From Hyperoplus lanceolatus (Eukaryota; Chordata; Actinopteri; Uranoscopiformes; Ammodytidae), in contig CM049403.1 in assembly GCA_026929865.2 (NCBI GenBank), forward strand, positions 21,962,501 through 22,026,500: 64,000 bases of DNA. The letters are read 5' to 3'. Below the pieces are notes generated by a model. That model ran no database searches. It saw nothing but the letters and a program-made list of their open reading frames with translations, and was not told where the DNA came from. Shown here in pieces: positions 1 through 64,000 of this stretch. Each line of letters begins with the position of its first letter. Within the stretch, counting starts at the first letter, position 1. The translations under genes and the position numbers were made by a program.

Positions 1-2191
1 GTGAAAGTCCCTGCGATCGCTGTGGCATCGCCAGAGATAGGCTACAGACCCCCACATATCCTTCCATTAAAGCACCATGCGTAAAACGGACACGAGTGAC
101 ATCCCTGTTGCGCATGGAACTGCCACGCATTCATGAAGAAAATAATTGCTGGAAACAATCTTAATCTTAATCTTTCTATATTTTCTAGGCTATATCTTTT
201 TTTAAATCAGTATAGGCTATGGTAGTAGGTTAGACCATGGTTAACACTAGAACCTCCGCACTGTGTTCCACACGGCTCGTACGGCTCAGCTGGCAGCAGC
301 CGGGCAGAGTGCGTCGGAGCCTCCGCCTCACAACATGTAAACGTGTGAAAAAATTTATTAATAATCAATTAAAGCTTACCTTAAAATAAGTGTGCCATGT
401 TACTGTTTATTGTATTTAGGATTTTAGCTCATTTGGACGCTGTTTTGGCCGTCTGTTTTTATTGATATAGGCTATTGGCGATATTATAGGCCTATCTACT
501 TTCAGTTTCCACTGACCCACCACGAAACGTGATTATTGTTCTTAAAGATACTTAGATTATAAAGCAAGAGGTGTTAAATAAATGTTTCGGCTTTGAAGGA
601 TTTCTAGTAATCTTGTATTCGCAAAGACTGCAATACGTTTCATAGTGTTGTCATGCAGCTTCGCATGAAATAAGCAGGAAATGGATAATCAAACTCTGAG
701 CAATCGATTTCAGCAGTGTACGTACGACGTAAGGAGTGTTTATCCTAAGAGACCGTTCGGGAACCACGACTACAGAGGTAAACAACTTTGGTAAGTCATA
801 ACGTAGGAGTCTTCGTAGCTCGCTAAGAGATGACGTTATCGGGAAACCGGCCCCTGTTTAATAGGCCGTGTGCCTTTTTGTCCACTACTCCAGTCGGGCA
901 ATTCCTCCTTCATTAAGCGACCCTTTTTGCTTTCAGACGGCTCCCGAGAGCTCACCCCCTCCCAACGGCACCATAGAAGTAAGGAATAATTCAGTCTTAT
1001 TGGTGCCACCCTGACACAGCTAACAACCCCCTGGGGGCTACTTGATGGCTGGTGACATCATTGCTTTTTAACACAGGGGAGGGGAGGTTATGTTGGATGA
1101 AGTCATGGCACCTTTGCAAAAGAAATGTGTCAGGAAAGAAAGATGACACCTACCCTGTTCCAAAAGTAAACCATGTTTATGAGACAGTGAGCTAATTATT
1201 CAGCCTGTTAACACCTTTGTTTGTTGACACCATCACATTCAAAAGGAAGGGTTGTTTCTTTCAAACTGAATGCCAAAATTAGATTTTCAAAACATTTAAA
1301 TATGTATTATGGATCACATAAAGGTAAGTGTTGTTGTAAGTGTGTGTTTTTCAGACATTGCTTTGTTGCTGCACTCTTCTTGCAGCACATTCAAAGACAG
1401 GCCTATAATCTCATTTAGATGGATCCCACTCAACATCTATTGCTGAATAAGATTAGTCGGAATTCTTGGTGGAGATCGCAACCAAACATCAGTTTCTTCC
1501 AGCAGCAGGTCCAGTTAATGACAAAGATTACCTTGGAAGCTACACCCGAGGTGATGAAAAATACATCACGAACACATCATAAAAACAAAAAAAGAATGTC
1601 CGTATCATTTCATGAGCCACCTCTTTGCCAATGCCAAGCTGCATCTCTGCCCTATCAATTATGGAGGAGATGGGCCTGTGGAGGTGCAGGGGGTAGTGTA
1701 CAGCACTGGCAAAAAGGAGGGAGGGATTGTGTTTGATGATGCTGTTACAGCAGCACCGGAGGACGTGCTATGCTGCAAAACAATAACCAACTTAAGTGAA
1801 GTGATTTAATCTTGCCTTGATACCTAAAGCCTTCTATCCTTTTTTAGGAAGGAAAGTGCATACATGCCTTATATAATAGGCTATATCATTTTTTTGGGGT
1901 TAAAAAAGACAATGAAAGACAAGGAAAAGCAGTCTCTGAGTTCAAATGAAATCCAAATACAACATAGAAAACATAACAAGCTTTCACACAAAAATGTGAT
2001 GTGTACACATTAGAATTCAGACAAAGAAAACAAGCAGAGATTAAATAAGTTAAAAGAAAGTAAAGCGAGAGAAAAAAAAAGTGTAATATATAATTGTTTT
2101 TAAAGAAAAAAAGTCATGACATTTGGAGCTCGGATCTTTGATGGTGCACAGTAGAGAAAGTGTGGTGCAATGTGACCGTGAGACGCCATAC
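1..2191 (-). other. ptprs intron running off the left edge
   Basis: This stretch separates the D2 exon ending HC-(S) from the exon encoding AGVGRTGVF and the C-terminus, which is not found here. Neither strand gives the expected terminal motifs (QTEDQY, the YLGSFDHY-type end), so that exon must lie beyond base 1 and the intron is at least 2.19 kb. At about 720-855 there is what looks like the end of a DNA transposon. Two short plus-strand open frames at 1419-1809 resemble nothing I know and are treated as chance. Confidence 0.7.
720..855. mobile_element. possible terminus of an unclassified DNA transposon
   Basis: The segment ends with CGGGAAACCGGCCCC. Read inward on the other strand, this starts GGGGCCGGTTTCCCG and continues with a run rich in CTTAGCG, ACGAAG and ACGT words. 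That style is common at the ends of fish cut-and-paste elements. A second imperfect CCGTTCGGGAACC motif lies inside it near 752. The outer end would be at about 855 with the body to the left. No partner end or target duplication was found, so the class is unknown. Confidence 0.25.
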
Positions 2192-58152
<55,961 letters not shown>

Positions 58153-61100
58153 CTGGTGAGGTGGAGAGTACAGGTAGGAAGGGGTCGAGGACCAGGGAGA
58201 AGGGGGAGGGGGAAAGGAGGAAGGGTTGAAAGCAAAAAATAAAAAAAGATGGGAGAGATATAGAAAATGATAAACCAATAAAAAATTAAACTATGAAAAT
58301 AATTTAAATAAAATAATTGCAAAACAAAAATGGAGGTAAAATATGTCCTGATAAAAAAATTAAAAAACATCAAGCAAATGTCAACATAAGAGGCACAAAT
58401 GGACAATGCACAAGCTTGTGTAATAATGAACAAAGATGGCTAACTTTGAGAAATACCTTCTGGACATCCAGACTTTTGCAGTTTAAAGTATTCATTATTT
58501 TGTTCTGTTCTGCGCATTAAGAGTTTTACAAATCTTCAAGCTGTTAACGTTTTTGCTCCATCAGTCAGATATTACCGCTATTGTGGAAATCTACTTAGCA
58601 GTGTCTGACTTATCAAGAATGATTTGAAAGACACAAAAGTTATTCATACTGGTGCAACAATATAATGATCTCCAGGCCTTTATAACAGAATCCATTTGTT
58701 CTAACGAGTTTAAGCCTGTTTTTTAAAGCTGAGATACTTTGTTATCCAATATCACTAGTTTCACGGTTCAGTGCGAGATGGACAGGAATGGATATGCTTT
58801 ATATCCATTGTGCATTTTATTTTTGGCACTGGGCTGAGGCTTTAGTGCCTAACAACTAACAATCAGGTAAACATGGCAGTCGTGAGCTCTTAACCCCTAA
58901 TTTCCCCTTCAGAGTCTCTCAATTATTACAGCCACTAAGGCACTCAGCTGTTCGCAGATTTAAAAACATAATGTCATGTCAATAAAGCTAAAAAAAAAAT
59001 GCCCAGAGTTAATGTTCATTGGTTCAACTCATAAAGATTTCTGACAGCCGCTGTCTCTAACCTTGAATCGGCATGAATAAACAATCCATTAAAAATTATT
59101 GATAATATTTTTTACTTTCAGGCAAATTAGCGTAAACCAATTTTTTTTCTTAAGTATAAACTAGTTTTTAGGCTGTGTAGTCTGTCCTTTTTTAATGTGT
59201 AACAGTGCAAATAAAAGCGTTCAAACACAGTAGCTGTTATTTGTGTCTGAAGTGTTCTTCCAAAACATATTAGAAAACCTACACATCTGTGAACTTTCTA
59301 AATCAAATTCAATGCCTCTCTTTTAATCTGTGCCAAGCTCTTACACAGCTTGCGCTTTATCCAGAGAGTGGTGCTGTGCAAGGAGCGATAAAATGTTTCA
59401 CTTCTCATCCAGACTTTGGTATTATACGGATAAAACTAAGGACATGTATGAAAATATTGCTATCCAAGGAGTGTCTCCCCTCTATTCCCTATGATGTTTC
59501 TTGTGTCGATTATTCCCTGCATCTTGGTGTGACAAACCCACTTCGTTATTACAGTCTGTTATGTAAGGCAAAGCACAATAAATAAGCAAAAAAGATGAGA
59601 TACCATCTGTGAAAAGATGCACATCAACCTAAAAAAAAAGAACTCAAACGAAGCACATGGAAACAAGCAGCATGTTCTCATTCCAAAAGGAGGACATACA
59701 TTATGAACTGAAGGAGGGAACTAGTGAATGGATTTCTCCAAAAAATAAATAACCACAACAACAGGTAAGGTTTTAAATGACAACTCAGGAGAAAACATGA
59801 AAAAAAAACTGGATACTGAGCATAAACAGAAAACAAGAACGTTTAACTTCTTTAAAAAAAAACAGACAAACAAAAATAAAATCAAAAGCATTGATTGCAT
59901 CATACGTACCTGACTCCCACACATACTACATTTTGGAGACTTTCTTACCACCAGCACCTGACTACAGAGCGTGCGTACTGCAGTGAACTGCAACCCTTTC
60001 CCTCTTAAAGAGCCTGTGTGAAATTTGGAAGTTTTTGAATCAGAACAACCTTCAATGTAGGCTTGAATTGAGAGTTCGTTTGGACCGCATTGTGGGCTTA
60101 TTGTGAGGGAGAGAGTTGGCTCTGTGCTGTAGGCAGGGCTGTTTGATACTCTTTTATTTTTGGGCCGGAGGGTCCACAAGACTGTGAGAGGGGAAGCCAT
60201 TTGGGGGAACACTCCCTCCCACAATATTCTGTTCTGCAGCACTTGGTAATGTACATACAAACATCCATTCCTTGTTAACCATTATTTCAAATGAATCTCA
60301 TTACACAGCCCTGAGCCGTTGCATTTCCGACAAGCATATTGCCATCTCCAGAATGCAAAGACACAAGAATAGAAGAAGCAAGCATAAAGCTTGTACTGCT
60401 GAATTCATGCAAGTTTAATGATAGTGTTCTAACTGAAGTGTCACTTAGGGGAGAGCAAATTCAAAAAGTGAAAATAAAGGGTTTTATCAGAAAGGCCTCC
60501 TACCAGTGAAGACTGGATGTTCCAGCACACAACAAATAGGACAGGACTTCAGCCACAGTTCCCAAACCCTCCTCTGTGTCCAATGGGCTTATTTACTTAC
60601 GGTCTTACTGGATTTTGAGCTTTTCAGCTGCTTTCCACCGCTCATATTGTATTTGCAAACTCTCCACGTCAAGAATGATTGCTCAGTTCTCAATCTTTGT
60701 GGCACAGAAAAAGGCTGTGAATCTGACGGGGCCAGTCTATCACAGTGCACAGGCATCCTCATGCCTGATAAAGGTTTAAGACTAGCTAGGGCACAGCTTT
60801 AATAAAGTGCATATCCCATGAAGGCCAGTGGTAGGATTATGTATAGTAGAACTTTACAACCACAAAAGAAGAAACCCAGCTAATGCTCCACTTGAGGTTC
60901 TTTTGAAGTGTCCTTGAAAGAGTTTTGTAAATGCTATTTGACAAATAATTAGTCATGTCTGCATTCATACTCTCTCCTCTATGACTTTTAAGTCTCTTGT
61001 GATATGACTAAAAGCTCTGGGTATAAAGTCTGCAATGTCAAACATTGGTGGCATATCTAATCAGTATGACTACCTTCAGATTCAAATGTATTTAGTGCAA

Positions 61101-64000
61101 CATATCACATTAATTACACATATTATTGCTAAATTTAGCTACATAGGTCACTACTCACTGCCAGATTGCTAATGCTTTTGGTATCAGAGTATAAGCACAT
61201 GTTTGCATTTTAATTGTATTTTAATCAAAGGCCTGGAAAGACAGGATGTTAATATGTGTAGATCATTATTGAATTAATCCCCCCGATGCCAAATGGCCAT
61301 GCTGTGCCTCACACACATATTCTAATATATCTCAATTCTATCCTGCAATTACAGTAAGTGTGGGGGCTAAACTGCTGGTTTGGCTAAATACAGCGGATTA
61401 ATAATCTGCCACTTTAATTTGAGAGATAGCACTTGACCGACAACTAGCAGGTTCTAGGTATAATCTAAGTGTGCGACAAAGCCTGACAATCAAGGGGCCT
61501 GGCTCATAGCAAAGCATGAAATGAATTATGACACTATGAAATGAGATTCTTATGTAGCACTCGGTGGGCCTCTAGTCCCCCAACACTCCCAGGGTCCATT
61601 TTAGGTCATGTTAACATGCCTAGCAACTGGCTGACAGCAAGACCAATGCTGGGAGTCTTCCTGGCTCTTGGGTTGTGGACACACTCCGGCCACGTCTGAA
61701 CGGTCTCACAAAAATGGTCTCACAACCTCGCCTGACTGTGGCAGCATACCCCAAGAGGCCTTGCTTCTGCATGAGGGCTACTGTTACCAGTAACATCTCG
61801 TGTATTTCAGTCAGCTGTCATATTGACCAAAAAAATCCAATCAAACAACCATGGCAAAATTTGATTTGGGAAATGACTGGGCGTCAGTCAAAATTGAGAG
61901 AAAGTCATAATGGGGATCAGGAGAATTGTTATTATTTTCCTTTTTTTCTTTTTCAGTGACTTCTCACGAGTTATTGGCAAAGTGGTCCCCATGACAAAAG
62001 GCCATGGTGATGCTGCCTGGACTGCGCAGAAATTTCAACAATCTGCTTAACAGTTTATACAACAAATAAAGAGAAGCAAACAGGATATCAAATTTGTCTT
62101 TCTTTCTTTTTACTTAGTGGTAAAGGGTTTCAGTCTGCCAGACAATGCATTTGGTTCATACCCAGGTTGAAATGGCTCTTTGGGCTGTGAATAGAGCATG
62201 GCACTACAAATGCCAAAAGTCAATGAAGCGATACTAAAACAGTATGCAGTCATTGCTCTATAATGTGTTTCGGATAAGAGAGCCCTACAGGCATTAGCCA
62301 AATGCAATATTGTGTTACTATAGTGTATTTTCTATTGTGGCTTTTTGTTACAGTTGATTTAATTCATAACATGTCATAGAACTTCAAACATACCTGTCGG
62401 CACAGGTAGTTTAGCTAAGTATGTGGGGCGCAATTCTTTACGTAACACCAAAAGTCTCTGGAATCTTGTACTCATGTGATATTTTGTTTCAGTTAGTGTG
62501 AAACTGCAATAGCTAGTCATTCAACAATTGTTCCTGTTAAACATAGCAGAACCTGAGGCCATTGTGTTTCTGTGTTCTTGTGTGTTCATGAGTATGTACG
62601 CCTTGTTAGTAAAATAGGCAAGTTTAACAGGTCATTTATGTGTTGCGTGTAAGGACTGCATAATCTATCCTTCCAATTATCTGTTGGTGTCTCAGAAGAA
62701 CACTGCAAACAAATAGAATTGTAGATATTGTAAATGTTTTGATTAATTGCAATGACAGGTCTTTGAGAAGGTTATGGCAGACTGAATCCCCGAACCACAC
62801 AATCACTTACCTCAAAGCATCCAACAGAGCAAGGTATTTATTGAGATGTGTTGTGGGAAAGCTTTTGCTTTGTCTGACTTAGTCTGGGAATTTTTGACTT
62901 TCAACAGTGAGAAACCAATGGATGGACAATATTTCTGACTTGCCTGAGCAGGGACTCTTGATAAAAGTATTCAGAAAAATATACTGTATTAAAAAAAGAC
63001 AGAACATTAAGGCCTAAGGTGAAACCATACATAGACATGATTAACCTTAAAATGACAGCCAGAGATTATTTGATCATCACTTAATGTAAATGAGCACTTA
63101 TCTGGGACATAGAATTTACAAAGTTGAATACTGCTCCAAACATAAATTGGCGCTCATTTATAGGACAGTAGTATCAAATTTTTGCAGATGTCCCTATCAA
63201 CCAAAAATTACTATTTCCATCCACTCTAATTGTTTGTACCCGGCATTTGAAATGAAGAGTCCCTTATTCCAAACAAATACTAGATAAAAGCCCATCAGTT
63301 AGAATTATGTTTACCTCTATTTGCTCAATGGCAATGTTATGTCAGTATGTACTGTTTGTGCAGACCTGCTGCGCTGTAGTTTCTTGTGTCTGTGGTAGAC
63401 TTGGGTTCATTAAAGAATGCAAGTGAGAATGGCTGCAAGCTACTGTTTGGATGTCAACCCAATATTATTTTTTGATAACCCAGAGTAGAATAAATTAATG
63501 AATCGATATTATAACCATATTCATAAAAAGAAAATACTTTCAAAAGACTCAATGTAAAAGGAAGAGGACACAAAGTGAGCAAGGTGATGTCAAACCATTC
63601 CAAGAAGAGTTTTAGTTCCATTGCACATGGGGACACGTGTCAACGAAATACACAGAGCTGGTGTGTGGTGTGATGTGAGAGAAAGAGAGGAGTGTATCCA
63701 ATCTAAATCAGCTTGCAGTATAGCGGTCAAGAAAGAAAATGCAAAAACAGGTAAGGAAATCACAAACACACATCGACAAGGTGAAGATGTGCACAGACAC
63801 TCAAAGAGACGCCAAGACAAGAATGGGGGCTTGATGAACATAAAGTATTGTCATGCCTGGACTGATCAAAGATCAACAGTGCAGTGGTTTTCAACAGCAC
63901 CACCAATAGGTAGGAGTGAACGTCACATGCAACTGTCACTCTCGTCAGTGACTCTGTCGGCAGAAACAAAAATAAGAAGTGTGAAGTGGGTGTTCCAAAG
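58153..64000 (-). other. ptprs intron running off the right edge
   Basis: At least 5.8 kb without a recognisable FN3 exon; FN3-3 (expected YxVxDLKPNTEYAFRL-type residues) is not present, so it lies beyond 64000. No mobile element or long repeat was recognised. A 179-residue minus-strand open frame (59721-60260) is the only unusual coding potential. Confidence 0.75.
59721..60260 (-). other. unexplained 179-residue open frame in the intron
   Basis: An uninterrupted frame on the ptprs strand starts MYVHYQVLQNRILWEGVFPQ and ends in a hydrophobic, Phe/Leu/Val-rich third. I recognise no domain and no FN3 or Ig features, and the C-terminal part comes from T-rich antisense sequence. It is longer than most chance frames here but is probably non-coding. 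Confidence 0.15.

Noticed and set aside
1419-1809. Two overlapping plus-strand open frames of 105 and 65 residues
   Set aside because: No recognisable motif, low complexity in part, overlapping in different frames. They may be remains of a mobile element but nothing supports a gene.
1-2191. Search for the D2 AGVGRTG exon and stop codon
   Set aside because: No frame on the minus strand gives the expected P-loop, QTEDQY or C-terminal residues, so the gene end is outside the window.

Overview
This is vertebrate, almost certainly teleost fish, genomic DNA. It lies inside one large gene on the minus strand: ptprs, a LAR-family (type IIa) receptor protein tyrosine phosphatase (PTP sigma). The evidence for the gene is a ladder of 23 exons with canonical AG/GT borders whose phases join without a break. 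Paralogue identity rests on PTPRS-like juxtamembrane sequence (SEPRTKCLLNNAD, VEMRRINFQT), a 12-nt NKPDS-type micro-exon, a 48-nt DSGLSSPQSE cassette that I recall from PTPRS but not PTPRD, and D1 sequence ([27 protein letters not shown]). I cannot say whether it is the ptprsa or ptprsb duplicate.

The transcript runs from high to low coordinates. From 58152 to 40156 come fibronectin type III (FN3) repeats 4 to 8 (numbered as in the long vertebrate isoform). The exon 39943-40155 carries a dibasic convertase-type motif, 39135-39292 the transmembrane helix, 37738-37749 a 12-nt micro-exon, and 29356-37507 the juxtamembrane region. The catalytic D1 domain spans 26507 to 15818 and most of the D2 domain spans 8333 to 2192. 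The Ig domains and FN3 1-3 lie beyond the right edge. The last D2 exons (SAGVGRTG onward) lie beyond the left edge. In-window coding sequence is 3775 nt. I found no other convincing host protein gene and no tRNA, rRNA or CRISPR array.

The introns hold typical fish accessory DNA. There are many long (CA)n/(GT)n arrays, several very close to splice sites. There is a nested foldback DNA transposon (about 10.4-14.2 kb) containing a second inverted-repeat element and a PIF/Harbinger-like MITE with TTA target duplications. A TTAA-flanked family is present as two inverted copies about 40 kb apart (5.2-6.6 kb and 46.3-47.2 kb), one interrupted by a further element whose empty site is preserved in the other copy. 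Other elements are a hAT-like MITE (40.95-41.84 kb), a TTAA MITE (42.14-42.38 kb) close upstream of a 3' splice site, a decayed Tc1-like transposon (about 20-20.9 kb), a possible pogo-like remnant (about 56 kb) and two L2-type LINE tails. I saw no retrovirus-like or other capsid/envelope-bearing element.

No wholly new coding system was found. The most interesting points are the two micro-exons, an unusual Ala before the catalytic His-Cys of D1, UG/CA repeats next to regulated or constitutive exons, and the long-range inverted repeat pair flanking 20 of the 23 exons.
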